Of a DNA stretch of 64,000 nucleotides, positions 46,690-58,430 are shown in pieces. Within the stretch, counting starts at the first letter, position 1. Each line of letters starts with the position of its first letter. The notes under the pieces were generated by a model. That model worked only from the letters and a program-made list of their open reading frames with translations. It did no database searches and had not been told where the DNA came from. Origin of the DNA: Panicum virgatum. Its lineage: Eukaryota; Streptophyta; Magnoliopsida; Poales; Poaceae. The stretch lies in contig NC_053149.1 of assembly GCF_016808335.1 (NCBI RefSeq), positions 25,023,238-25,087,237 of the forward strand. The letters are read 5' to 3'. Both the position numbers and the translations under genes were made by a program.

Positions 46690-47638
46690 ACGATGTTCAA
46701 ACGGGCCAACCTGCCAGCAGGTTTATCCCATCCAAATTGAAGACCCGCGGCATCAGTTACCAGGTGCTATCCATCAGAATTCAGAACCGTGCGTGCACCG
46801 GCCGGCCTGGATGCATATGTCTCACGTGGTCCCGTCCCCGTCACAAGTACGCACGGAAAGTTGGTCAGAGAGCCGCCTGGAGGAAAGGAAACCCTGCTAT
46901 ACCGTTCTAGCGATCGTCAAACACCTAGCAATCGAGAAGCAGGCGTCACAAGTATAGGCCATGTGGTTGACCATAGCTTGACTTCCTTCAGATTTTTTAG
47001 GGGATAGCAAAGGTCCACGCGCGGTACGCACGTGTTTGTCCAAAATTCAAATAACAGCATTCAGGGCATCTCACTGCGTCAATGTGTTGGTTGGCATAAC
47101 ATATATAATAAACATCTTACCACGAAATTTCCATCCTTTTCGAAGTGTTAAGAATGAACTTCTCTAAAACAACAAACAAATAATGATGAGTCCTTATTAG
47201 AAGACATTAAGATTAATGCACATGCAGCAAGTAAAAAATAAAATAATGATTCATCCTTGAAGCACATTGTCAGTCGTGGTCTCATCTAGTTGCCGGTATC
47301 AGTCTCAATGCTGCCAGAATTGATTAGCCTAATCTAAAAACAACTTCAGTATCTGCAAGGTTTGAATGGTTGCAGCTAACATCAATTTCTCCCATCAAAT
47401 ATTCATAACCAAGAAAATAATGTTGTAATTGTCCCAATGCTGAAAAGCAAGAAAGCATTAATGACAAACCAGAAATTATCCTCTATAATCACTAACCTTA
47501 TGTCCATAATGGATAACAATAGATTTCTGCAATTGACAACCTAGCCAATAGATGAGCAAAGCATTTCAAACGGAGGTCAAGGTAGTAGCAAGGATAGTAG
47601 CACTGTTGCAGACGATGATTAGCTTACCAGACAACAAA
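46690..47638. other. Intergenic DNA upstream of the OPR-like gene
   Basis: No gene or repeat boundary can be supported. The last three bases (AAA) are the left target duplication of the CACTA element that follows. Confidence 0.5.
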
Positions 47639-48658
47639 CACTGTTGGAGAATGGTACATTGGTACCAGCACGTTAGTGCCGGTCCAATAGGAGCCGGCAC
47701 TAACGTGCATGAACCGTACAAAGCGGGCACGTTAGTGCCGGCTAGACACTCCAGCCGGCACTAACGTGTCATCCCCCAACGGTCAGCCTGTCTGCCACAA
47801 CGGTCAAAAGACACGTTAGTGCCGGCTGGGAATTCTAGCCGGCACTAACTTGGTCAATTGCATGTTAGTGCCGGCTGGTAGTTCTAGCCGGCACTAAACG
47901 TACACACTTAGTGCCGGCTAAAGCCACCAACTGGCACTAACTTGCACCGCATAAGCCAGGCACTCCTTCTTCCCCAGCCCGACCATTTCATTTGGCCGAG
48001 CTCCTCCTCTCTCTCATGGCGTGTTAGAGGGGAGGTGCTACCCATTTCCCCCCAAATTTGTGAGGATTTCACCCATCCAAGTGCACCAAAGGTTAGTAGC
48101 TTCTTTCACTCTTCTTTTCACGGTGTTTATTCTTTGTTTCATGCTTTCTAGATAAAGAAAATAGTGATTTTAAGGTTGAGGAAAAATGAGCATAATTTTC
48201 CGATTTGTTCATTAATTTGAGCAAAATAGAATCAATTTGTTACTTTTTAGAGAAGGTTTTCTAGATAGTTTGACTATGACACATTTAGAGTAATTTTTTT
48301 GAATTATTTCACGGGGACATGTGTATATGTTATTATGCAAAATTTTAAGCATTTTAAGGATGAGGGAAAATGGGCATGATTTATTAATTTGTTCATTAAT
48401 TTGAGCAAGGTAGAATTGATTTGTTGCTTTTTAGAGAATGATTACTATATAGTTTGACTATCACACATTTAGAATGATTTTTTTGAATTATTTCATGGTG
48501 ACATGTGCATATGTTATTGTGCCAATTTATTTTGCTATTTAGTTTAAATTTACTAGATAGGTGGCCTATGACACATTTACATTTTTTTTGAATTACTTCA
48601 TAGTAACCTGTTTTTACTTTTTAGGGATAATGAGCATGATTTTTTTTAATTTGTACAG

Positions 48659-50284
48659 ATGGACCGGCAATGGATGCACGGAAGCCGGAGCACCTCGGCG
48701 TGGATTCAGGGTTTAGATTCTTTTCTCAAGGCGGCAATGGCAAATAGGTCGCCAAAGGGTTTAATGTATTGTCCATGCAGTGTTTGCGAAAATAAAAAGG
48801 AATTCCGAAAAAGAGATACTCTATGGAATCACCTAGCCTTGAATGGTTTCATGAGTAACTATAGCCTTTGGACTAAGCACGGCGAAGTTGGAGTTATGAT
48901 GAAAGATAATGAAGAAGATGACGATGGTGATAACAATCTTCTAGATTGGGAATGAGTTCATGAAGCAGGTGGCTTTCAAGATGAACCAATGGATTAGGGT
49001 GAAGCAAATGTTGCACAAGAGGAGTCACCTGACGAGCTAGGTCAGGCGTTGCTTGATGCACAGAAAGACAGTGAAACTGTGAAGGAGGCATTAAAGTTCG
49101 AGAAGATGTTGGAGGATCACAAAAGGCCGTTGTTCCCTAGTTGCAAACCGGAGCAGAAGAAGTTGGGTACCATGCTAGAGATGCTGAAATGGAAGGCAAC
49201 TAATGGTGTCACCGATAAGGGATTTGGTGAGCTATTAAAGATTGTAAAGAACATGCTTCCTGAGGGTAATGAATTGCCGTCAACAACATACGAAGCTAAA
49301 AAGATGGTTTGCCCTCTTGGATTGGACGTGCAGAAGATTCACGCATGTCCTAACGACTGCATCCTGTATCGCGGCGAATACGAGAACTTGGAAGCTTGTC
49401 CTGTTTGTAGCGCATTGCGGTATAAGATCAGGCGAGATGATCCAGGTGATGTTGATGGGCAGTCGGTAAAGAAGAGAGTTCCTGCAAAGTTGGTGTGGTA
49501 CTTCTCTATAATACCACGTCTGAAGCGCTTTTTCAAAAACAAGGATAACGCTAAGTTGATACGGTGGCACAAAGAAGACCGTAAGGAGGATCACATGATC
49601 AGACACCCAGCAGATAGGTCCCAGTGGAGAAATCTTAACCGAGAGTATCCTCAATTTGACAATGACCCAAGGAATATAAGATTTGCTCTAAGTGCGGATG
49701 GAATGAATCCGTACAGTGAGTTTGGCAGCGCTCATAGTACATGGCCCGTGACCCTATGTATGTTCAACCTTCCTCCTTGGTTGTGCCTGAAGCGTAAGTT
49801 CATCATGATGCCGGTGCTTATAGAAGGGCCAAAAGAACCTGGCAACGATATTGATGTGTTCCTGCAACCCTTGATGGATGATCTCTTACTGCTCTGGAAA
49901 GAAGAAGGAGTACATGTGTGGGATGAGTATAAACAGGAGTCTTTCAACCTCCGAGCTTTGCTTTTTGTATGCATCAATGATTGGCCTGCACTTGTAAAAC
50001 TTTCTGGACAGTCGAACATGGGATACATGGCTTGCACCCACTGTTATGATGAAATCGATGGCATTTATTTGAAACACTGTAAGAAGTGCATATACATGGG
50101 CCATCGCCAATTCCTTCCTACCAATCACCCCCTAAGAACCGAAGGGAAGCATTTCAAAGGAGAGCCCGAAACTCGTCCTAAGCCTCTGTTCCGTAATGGA
50201 AAGCGTGTGTTCTCGATGATCAAGGATGTGAACGTAGTATTTGGAAAGGGTCCCGGTAGCCAACCTGTTCCGAAGGATGACTGA
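48659..50284 (+). pseudogene. TNP2-type transposase of the deleted CACTA element
   Basis: The ATG at 48659 (MDRQWMHGSRS) follows a TACAG acceptor. The transposase-associated domain has CPCSVCENKKEF and LWNHLALNGF. TGA at 48953 and TAG at 48996 interrupt the acidic linker. From 49049 the frame is open for 411 codons through CPLGLDVQKIHACPNDCILY, RDDPGDVDG, AHSTWPVTLCMFNLPPW, KFIMMPVLIEGPKEPGNDID and NMGYMACTHCYDEIDG to a stop at 50284. The C-terminal third of TNP2, including the HxxDxMH region present in the copy at 34585, is deleted. It is related to, but clearly diverged from, the copy at 32892. Confidence 0.9.
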
Positions 50285-50392
50285 TTGGGTGACTGATTTT
50301 CCGGTATGAATATACTCTCGCTACTAATGTCATTCGCAATAAACATCAGAAAAATTCTATATCGTAACCCACATTTGTCCATAGTGTTGGAG

Positions 50393-50749
50393 ACAGGGCC
50401 AAGGAAACAACTTATGTGGATACTACGTATGCGAGTGGATCAACTCTTTTGCAAGTGAAAAAGGGCAAATGACAGTGGAGGCATTCAATGTACGTGAGCA
50501 TAATCACATCTGCTCTTTATTTTAATTCATTATTTTTTATTCTCATGTTTTTATCAAAAAATGTGACAGCGTTGGTGGATGAAAGAAGAACTCATTGAAA
50601 TCGCTCGGATCAGGGCAATTCAAGAAGCTATATGCGGATTTCTACTCGATGAAGTCATAAATCCTAAGGGCGAATTTCATGGCGATCTCCATATAAGCGT
50701 CGCCCAAGAAGATCCGACGACGAGGAAGTTGATACGTTACTATAGTTGA
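50393..50749 (+). pseudogene. Ulp1-like protease C-terminal exons left by the deletion
   Basis: 50393-50489 reads QGNNLCGYYVCEWINSF, with the C48-type Cys, and ends at a good donor AAT|GTACGTGAG. After the acceptor TGTGACAG, 50580-50749 reads WWMKEELIEIARIRAIQEAI and GFLLDEVINPKGEFHGDLH to TGA. These correspond to the last two exons of the second gene in the large CACTA element (43963-44296), which places the deletion between about 50285 and 50392. Confidence 0.75.
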
Positions 50750-51181
50750 TGTGCTTAATAATTTGTAATATCTCATGTACTTTTGAACTCCTAAGTGTTC
50801 CATACATGATAAATATATATATAATGTTAGTGTAATATGCTGTTCTAATAATACTGTGCAATGCAAAGAGTATGACTATGTAGTCACATATGGTAGAAAT
50901 ACGCATAGCCATACGTATAAAAACGAAAAGAAAAGAAATATAAAGAAGAAAAAACATTTAGTGCCGACTAGTAATACCAGCCGGCACTAACCTTGCTGTC
51001 AGGTCTGAGGCGGGGTCGGACATGTTAGTGCCGGCTGGTATTACGGACCGGCACTAACATACGAACGTTAGTGCCGGTCAGAGTAGCCGGCACTAACGTC
51101 TGTCACGTTAGTGCCGGCCACAGGGACCGGCACTAATACGCCCTGTGACCGGCACTAATAAGCCGTTCTCCAACAGTGAAA

Positions 51182-52404
51182 CTTCATTTCGATCAATTGA
51201 GTTATGTTAATGCCAAAATTTTGCAAGTATAGTTTTGGCAAGTAAATTGTGCTGATGTGGAATTTTTCGGAAAGGTCGACTGTCCGTTCGGCCAAGGAGT
51301 ATGGGAAGACCTGGTCAAATCTGACATCAACATGGTCAAAGTGCAGTCAAAGATTGGTCAAAGGCGGCTCAACGGCATGCTATGACTCGAAACGAGAGGA
51401 TGATGTTATTAGAAGATCAAGGAGTCCGGTTGTTTAGGAGGTTACCTTGTAAATATGGTAGATTTTTTATTTTCTTTTGGAACAAGTTTGTTGAAGTAGT
51501 GTTATGTTAGGAGTCTAGCTCAGGTTATAAATAGCATACCTTAGAGTTTTGTAAAGGACAATCAACACACATACATACAACTTCTTTTCTGCATCACGCC
51601 AAACCCTAGGACTATGAGTAGAGTATAACTCGATGTATTCTTCTATAAACAGAGCTGCATCAGTTAGACCCGACCTCCGATGTGCTTGAAAGTATCATCT
51701 TTATCAGATTTGCTAAGCTTTAATTATACGAACACATCGCTATAATTTTGTTTAGTTAATCTACCTATTATCGATCTCTTTTAATTACGAATAAGGTTGT
51801 CTTGTTTAGATCCGATCTTTTATGTATTTTTATTAGATCTCATAATTTATGATCAAGGATCTATCGGCTGCTAATTCCTTTTCCAATAGATCCATGATAG
51901 CCGATAGATTCAACGATCTTCATTTTATATTCATTGATCAGATCATATATCCTGTCGTAACATATTTTCGTGTAACTTAGTTTTATGATCCCAGACTATC
52001 TCGGTTAGGTCCGATCTAAGTCATATGAGTAAGTTAGATTTGTTGGCATGATTCGATCCGTTAAAGGATGGGCTATAAATCAGCTATTGTGGCCTATCAC
52101 AGTTACGAGTTGATAATGAAGGCTTTTATAATTAGATTCATTTGTAAGTTTTATTTGACTTATCACCCTGGCTGTTAGCGTTATCTCACTTAGATCCAAT
52201 TCGACTAATGGTGACCGTAAATTAAATTTAATGAGTTAGATGTATTTTTTAATTGATTATGTTATTAATTCCAACTATCACACGAGATTTGGGTCAATAG
52301 CTGATGATCTTATTGGCGTATCAGGCTGCTTAGCTGATATCCTTTTTATGAAACTATTCGGAACACCAGCCGATAGGTTCCCTTTTAATTAATAACTAGA
52401 CGTA
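51182..52404 (+). other. LTR-like AT-rich DNA, probable Ty3/gypsy LTR
   Basis: GGTTATAAATAGCAT near 51521 looks like an LTR TATA box. The downstream sequence has recurring GATCCGATCT and GCCGATAG motifs, typical of Tat/Retand-like LTRs. A gypsy-type leader and gag remnants follow at 53140. Boundaries and a second LTR were not found. Confidence 0.35.
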
Positions 52405-52429
52405 TAGCTCGCGCATTTGCGCGGCTAGT
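52405..52429 (+). mobile_element. Possible Helitron 3' terminus
   Basis: CGCGCATTTGCGCG forms a 5-bp GC stem with a 4-nt loop and is followed by GG and CTAG before T, resembling the hairpin plus CTRR end of Helitrons. The 5' end was not identified, so this could be coincidence. Confidence 0.3.
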
Positions 52430-52449
52430 ATTGAAAATTTGAAAAATTG

Positions 52450-52620
52450 CATGTCGTTGTATCCTTACTTAAAAAATTATTATTTTTTACAATACATAAC
52501 CCTGTTTCATTGTATCCTTACATAAAAATTACTATTTTTTTACAATACATCACCCTATTTCATTGTATCCTTACTTTAAAATTATACTATTTTTTTAGCA
52601 TACATCACCCTGTTCATTAT
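52450..52620. repeat. AT-rich tandem repeat, three units of about 53 bp
   Basis: The block TGTATCCTTAC...ACAATACATCACCCTGTTTCAT starts near 52459, 52512 and 52565 with small differences between units. Confidence 0.85.
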
Positions 52621-53096
52621 CGTAAATTATGTCTTATTGTTGGTTAAAACATTTCAAATATGATCTACCTATAATAACAATTTGATTTGTTGAGCTTTAT
52701 TAATATTATGCATATAACTATTTTTATTTTCATTTTATTTTGATTGATTGTTGTTAGCTTTAGTTTTTATTAATAGTATATATTTGTAACTCATACATAG
52801 CTAAATGGTATTTTATATTTATTTTTTATAACGGCATTGATGGGTGATTTTTAATTAGGCACAGGGTTAAGGCTAATATTATCATAATGGCAGTGGTGGG
52901 TAATTTTTATTTTTCTATTTTTGTCTGATTAACGTGGAAATTTTTAAGCTTTGAGAGCGAATGTGGAGGCTCCGTTTGTTGGCCAAATAATAAGATAATA
53001 GATTAATTTTTTTCCCTTATCAATTGTAGATCAAGTTAACTAGCACGTCGCGAACCTAAAAAACAGGACCCACAGTGGAAATAAGAAGAGCTCAGC

Positions 53097-53509
53097 GTGT
53101 CGTGCTCCGCAAGATTCATAACACCGAATTTTGTGGCAACACGCTTTTTAGCACGCTCAGTGGGACCCGACATCAACTTCATCAACATGCGAGACATCCT
53201 CGACACTGGGGAGGTGATCAAGGTCACGATGAGAGACCTCCAAAATGCACAAAAGAAGCTAGCCCAGGACAATCTGGACACCTTTCAGAAGCTGTGCCTG
53301 GAGTCCTTCTGAAAACAAGAAACAAAGTGCTACACAAGACCAGCTTGCCGACTCTGTCCATCATGACAGGTCCGATAGAGCCATCGGTCGTCGCCGGTGC
53401 ACGACAGATGCAAGAAGCAGTGGACCAAGTGCTCCATCACATGTTGATCAGCTCAACCAATCTGGGGTTCTGTCAACACAACGTCAAATCTCATCAGCCG
53501 AGTCGCAAG
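53097..53509 (+). pseudogene. Ty3/gypsy leader and gag remnant, left part
   Basis: TTAGCACGCTCAGTGGGACC at about 53150-53169 resembles the GGCACGCCCGGTGGGAC-type leader found in Tat/Retand-like elements. It is followed by a gag-like reading (NMRDILDTGEVIKVTMRDLQ, NAQKKLAQDNLDTFQKLC) up to a stop near 53312, continued out of frame to 53509. There the copia element at 53510 interrupts it. The right part resumes at 58431. Confidence 0.45.
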
Positions 53510-53863
53510 TGTTATATTGTGATCCAAATTTTGATGGGAGATTGTTGGAATTTGGGCTTGGCCCATTAAGGCCCATTTGGTGCAAACTTTTAATCCCACA
53601 TTGCTTGTAGAAGTTGAGGAGACCACGTGACTCTCCTATATATCTAACTCATAGGCTTCACCGGAGAATATCAATCCTATTATTCCTCTTGTAAGCCGCC
53701 ACTAGGCGTTGTACACAAACACCCGATATAGTGAAGTTCTTGCTGGCTGGCGCCCGTGGTTTTTACCCTTCGCATTGGAGGGGTTTTCCACGTTAAATCC
53801 TCGTGTCTTTCTACGGTTTGATCTTTCTATTTTTCATCGTTTTGTTCGCCGTCGCTTCTAACA
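53510..53863 (+). repeat. 5' LTR of the Tnt1-like copia
   Basis: TGTTA...TAACA form the short terminal inverted repeat. TATATAT at about 53638-53645 is the likely promoter TATA. Confidence 0.93.
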
Positions 53864-53865
53864 AG

Positions 53866-53877
53866 TGGTACCAGAGC
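53866..53877 (+). other. Primer-binding site (initiator tRNA-Met type)
   Basis: TGGTACCAGAGC lies two bases after the LTR and differs by one base from the usual TGGTATCAGAGC. Confidence 0.85.
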
Positions 53878-53902
53878 CGTGGTATCAAGTTAGGGTTCCG
53901 TG

Positions 53903-56900
53903 ATGGCGTCGATGAAGTATGATCTTCCGATGTTGGACTACAAGACAAGGTTCTCGCTGTGGCAAGTCAAGATGAGAGCTATTCTGGCGCAAACCAATGA
54001 TCTTGATGAGGCGCTGGAAAAATTCGGGAAGAAAAAGAAGGATGAGTGGACCGATGAGGAGAAGCGCAATGACCGTAAGACTCTTTCTCTTATTCAGCTT
54101 CATCTATCTAATGATATTCTACAAGAAGTGCTGCAGGAAAAGACTGCTGCAGAATTGTGGCTAAAACTGGAATCGATCTGCATGTCGAAGGATCTTACCA
54201 GTAAATTGCATATGAAGTTGAAGCTGTACACGCTTAAGATGCAGGAGGGTGATTCGGTGATGGGTCACCTATCTATCTTCAAGGAGATCGTTGCTGACCT
54301 AGGGTCGATGGAGGTTAAGTATGAAGATGAGGACTTAGGTCTTCTTTTATTATGCTCTTTGCCAAGTTCTTATGCAAGTTTCTGTGACACCATACTATTA
54401 AGCCGTGATGAACTAACCCTTGCGGAAATTTGTGAGACACTCCAGTCTAAGGAGAAGATGAAAGGCATGGTGCAGACAGATGGCTCGTCCTCTAGGGGCG
54501 ACGCTTTACATGTCAGAGGCAGATCAGAGCAAAGATCCTCAAGTGATAACAACGATCGTGGCAAGAGCAATGACGGTAGAGGCCGCTCTCAGTCCAAAGG
54601 TCCCAAGAAGAAATTCTGTAAGTATTGCAAGAAGAAATCTCATATGATTGAGGATTGCTGGAAATTGCAGAATAAGGAGAAGAAGAAAAATAAATCTGAT
54701 GGTAACGCTAGTGTTGCTTCTGCTGGTGAAAACTCTGAGTCAGATTGTTTGGTTGTCTTTGCTGGTTGTGTTGCTGGTCATGATGAGTGGATTCTTGATT
54801 CTGCATGTTCTTTTCATATCTGCACTAATAGAGATTGGTTCAGTTCCTATGAGTCTTTGCAGAACGGTGATTTTGTGCGCATGGGAGATGATAACCCGTG
54901 TGAGATTATTGGCATTGGCTCTGTTCAGATCAAGACCCATGATGGCATGATTCGCATACTGAAGAATGTAAGGCACATACCAGGGATGAAAAGAAATCTG
55001 ATCTCGTTGAGCACACTCGATAAAGAAGGACTCAAATACACCGGTTCAGGTGGAGTTGTGAAGGTATCTAAAGGTTCTCTTGTATGTTTGCTGGGTGATC
55101 TCAATCCTTCAAATTTATATGTTCTCAGAGGTTGTACTTTGCATGGTTCTATTTCTGCTGCTAATGTTGCTAATGCTGAACCTAGTAAGACTGACCTTTG
55201 GCATATGCGTCTTGGACACATGAGTGAACTCGGTATGGCAGAATTGATGAAGAGAAACCTGCTGGATGGCTGCATTCTGAGTGGCAAGAAGTTCTGTGAG
55301 CATTGTGTATTTGGTAAGCATAAGAGGGTCAAATTCAATACCTCTGTTCATACCACAAAAGGTACACTTGATTATGTTCATGCTGATTTGTGGGGTCCTT
55401 CACGTAAGCCTTCATATGGTGGTGCTCGTTATATGCTTATCATTATTGATGATTACTCTAGAAGAGTCTGGCCTTATTTTCTGAAAAGCAAAGATGATAC
55501 TTTTGCTGCTTTTATAGAATGGAAAGTTATGATAGAAAGGCAAACTGAGAAGAAGGTCAAGGTGCTTCGAACTGATAATGATGGAGAGTTCTGTTCGGAT
55601 GCTTTTGATGATTATTGCAGAAAAGAAGGCATTTTTAGGCATCACACCATACCATACACTCCTCAGCAGAATGGTGTGGCCGAGCGTATGAACAGGACTA
55701 TCATCTCGAAGGCTCGTTGCATGCTGTCCAATGCCCATATGAACAAGCGTTTTTGGGCTGAGGCTGCTAATACAACATGTTGCTCGTTGCATGCTGTCCA
55801 ATGCCCATATGAACAAGCGTTTTTGGGCTGAGGCTGCTAATACAACATGTTATTTGATCAACAGATCCCCTTCTATTCCACTCAACAAGAAGACTCCTAT
55901 TGAGGTATGGTCTGGTACACCTGCAGATTATTCACACTTGAGAGTTTTTGGCTGCACTGCTTATGCTCATGTTGATAATGGAAAATTAGAGCCTAGAGCT
56001 ATTAAATGTCTGTTTCTTGGTTATGGTTCGGGAGTCAAAGGATATAAATTGTGGAATCCTGAAACTAGAAAGACTTTCATGAGCAGAAGTGTTGTTTTCA
56101 ATGAATCTGTGATGTTTACTGACAGTTTGTCCACAGATGATGCTTTAGTTGAGAAATTGCAGTCACAAGTTAGTGTGCAGGTGGAGCTTATGGATGACCA
56201 GGAAAATAAAGTTGTTGGTAATGATATTTCAGATAGTGTTCCTGATACTGTTCAGTACTCACCTCCAGTTTCACAGTCTGATTTGCAGCATGAGGAGGAT
56301 GTAAATTTACCTATTGCTCTTCGCAGATCAAAGAGGAGTTGTGGACCTCCAAACCGTTTAATTGAGGAGTGTAATATGACTTATTATGTTTTGAGTTGTG
56401 CTGAACAGGTGGAGAATGCTAGTGAGCCAGCAACATATTCTGAAGCCATTGATTCTGTTGATAAGGAGAAGTGGATCTCAGCTATGCAGAAGGAGATGCA
56501 GTCTCTTGAGAAGAATGGCACATGGGAGATTGTAAGCTTGCCTGAGAAAAAGAAGACTGTTCGCTGCAAATGGGTCTTCAAGAGAAAGAAGGGTTTGTCT
56601 TCTAGTGAGCCTCCAAGATTTAAGGCAAGGTTAGTTGCAAAGGGTTTCAGTCAGATTCCTAGTGTTGACTATAATGATGTGTTCTCTCCAGTTGTGAAGC
56701 ATAGCTCAATTCGGACTTTCTTTAGTATTGTTGCTATGCATGATCTTGAGCTTGAGCAGTTAGATGTGAAGACTGCATTTTTGCATGGAAAGCTTGAGGA
56801 GGAAATTTACATGGATCAGCCAGAAGGATTCATAGTGCCAAGCAAAGAGAATTATGTTTGCAAATTAAAGAAGTCCTTATATGGTTTGAAACAGTCTCCT

Positions 56901-57980
56901 CGTCAGTGGTATAAGAGGTTTGATTCATTTATGTTGTTACATGGTTTTAAAAGATCTGAATATGATAGGTGTGTTTACATTAAGATTGTTGAGGAATCAC
57001 CTATATACTTGCTGTTATATGTTGATGACATGCTTATTGCTGCCAAGAGCAGAAAAGAAATCACTACAGTAAAGAAATTGTTGAGTAGTGAATTTGATAT
57101 GAAGGATCTTGGTGTTGCTAAGAAAATTCTAGGTATGGAGATTACTAGAGACAGATAATCTGATTTATTATTTCTTAGTCAGCATAATTACATTAATAAG
57201 GTTCTTCAGCGTTTCAATATGTATGATTCAAAGCCAGTTAGTACTCCTATTGCACCTCACTTTAAATTGTCAGCTGCTCAGTGACATAGTTCTGAGGAGG
57301 ATGTTGAATACATGTCAAAAGTCCCATATTCTAGTGCTGTTGGTTCTTTGATGTATGCCATGGTTTGCTCTCGCCCAGATTTATCATATGCTATGAGTTT
57401 GGTTAGCAGATACATGTCTAATCCTGGTAAAGAACACTGGAAGGCAGTTCAGTGGATTTTCAGGTACCTCAGAGGAACAGCAGATTCTTGTTTGAAGTTT
57501 GGGAGAACTGATCAGGGACTCATTGGTTATGTGGATTCAGATTATGCGGCTGATTTGGATAGGCGCAGGTCACTCACAGGTTATGTGTTCACTGTTAGTA
57601 GTTGTGCTGTGAGTTGGAAGGCTACTTTGCATCCTGTTGTTGCTATGTCTACCACAGAAGCAGAATATATGGCTATTGCTGAAGCATGCAAGGAGTCAGT
57701 TTGGCTGAAAGGTTTATTTGCTGAGCTGTGTGGAGTTGATTCTTGCATTGATCTATTCTGTGACAGTCAAAGTGCTATTTGTCTCACTAAAGATCAGATG
57801 TTTCATGAAAGGACAAAGCATATTGATGTCAAGTACCATTATGTTCGTGATGTTATTTCACATGGTAAATTGAAGATATGCAAGATCCGTACTCATGATA
57901 ATCCAGCTGATATGATGACTAAACCAGTTCCTGTAGCTAAGTTTGAGCTTTGCTCAAGTTTAATTGGTTTGACAGTTTAG
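53903..57980 (+). pseudogene. Tnt1-like copia gag-pol polyprotein, three lesions
   Basis: The start ATG 53903 gives MASMKYDLPMLDYKTRFSLW (gag). The CCHC knuckle CKYCKKKSHMIEDC lies near 54610-54660. Protease is ILDSACSFH (54790-54820). Pre-integrase is WHMRLGHMSE and CEHCVFGK. Integrase shows HADLWGP, RTDNDGEF and NGVAERMN. A 70-bp tandem duplication (55712-55851) shifts the frame in the integrase after FWAEAANTTC. Reading continues in 55791-57158 with RT: QLDVKTAFLHGKLEEEIYM and LLLYVDDMLIAAKS. Stops occur at 57156 and 57282, then 57312-57980 gives the end of RT and RNase H (MSTTEAEYMAIAEA, TKHIDVKYHYVRD). Without these lesions it is a full-length polyprotein of the family's usual size. Confidence 0.93.
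55712..55851. repeat. 70-bp tandem duplication in integrase
   Basis: Two exact copies start at 55712 and 55782 (GCTCGTTGCATGCTGTCCAA...) and end ...ACAACATGTT. Seventy is not a multiple of three, so the duplication causes a frameshift. Confidence 0.97.
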
Positions 57981-58076
57981 CCAAGAGGCTATTTGGCGCC
58001 AGAAGTTCTGTTCTTTGTTGTGTTCAGGTGATGATTTTGATATGCTACAAGAAGGAATTTGTCTCAAGGTGGAGTA

Positions 58077-58430
58077 TGTTATATTGTGATCCAAATTCTG
58101 ATGGGACATTGTTGGAATTTGGGCTTGGCTCATTAAGGCCCATGTGGTGCAAACTTTTAATCCCACATTGCTAGTAGAAGTTGAGGAGACCACGTGACTC
58201 TCCTATATATCTAATCCATAGGCTTCACCGGAGAATATCAATCCTATTATTTCTCTTGTAAGCCGCCGCTAGGCGTTGTACACAAACACCCGATATAGTG
58301 AAGTTCTTGCTGGCTGGCGCCCGTGGTTTTTACCCTTCGCATTGGAGGGGTTTTCCACGTTAAATCCTCGTATCTTTCTACGATTTGATCTTTCTATTTT
58401 TCATCGTTTTGTTCGCCGTCGCTTCTAACA
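58077..58430 (+). repeat. 3' LTR of the Tnt1-like copia
   Basis: It has the same length as the 5' LTR and about 97 percent identity by hand count. It is preceded by TCTCAAGGTGGAGTA. Confidence 0.93.

Larger units (their letters stand above)
47639..51178 (+). mobile_element. Internally deleted CACTA element
   Basis: Inverted termini CACTGTTGGAGAATGG (left) and CACTGTTGGAGAACGG (right, reverse complement) are flanked by AAA on both sides (47636-47638 and 51179-51181). Subterminal arrays of CACGTTAGTGCCGGCT lie at 47665-47940 and 50960-51160. The 3.5-kb interior joins most of a TNP2-type transposase to the last exons of an Ulp1-like gene, so the middle of the parent element is gone. The ends look intact and could still respond to transposase supplied elsewhere. 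Confidence 0.93.
53510..58430 (+). mobile_element. Near-complete Ty1/copia element, Tork/Tnt1-like
   Basis: Two 354-bp LTRs (53510-53863 and 58077-58430) start TGTTATATTG and end CTTCTAACA. They differ at about 11 positions by hand count (about 3 percent), suggesting a fairly recent insertion. A tRNA-iMet primer-binding site follows the 5' LTR, and a polypurine-type AAGGTGGAG precedes the 3' LTR. Flanking GCAAG (53505-53509) and GCAGG (58431-58435) are the target duplication with one change. The interior holds gag-pol in copia order. A 70-bp tandem duplication and two stops inactivate it. It sits inside a gypsy gag remnant. Confidence 0.93.

Noticed and set aside
53510..58430. Endogenous pararetrovirus
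   Set aside because: Integrase precedes RT, LTRs are present and no movement or coat protein is seen, so it is an ordinary Ty1/copia element.
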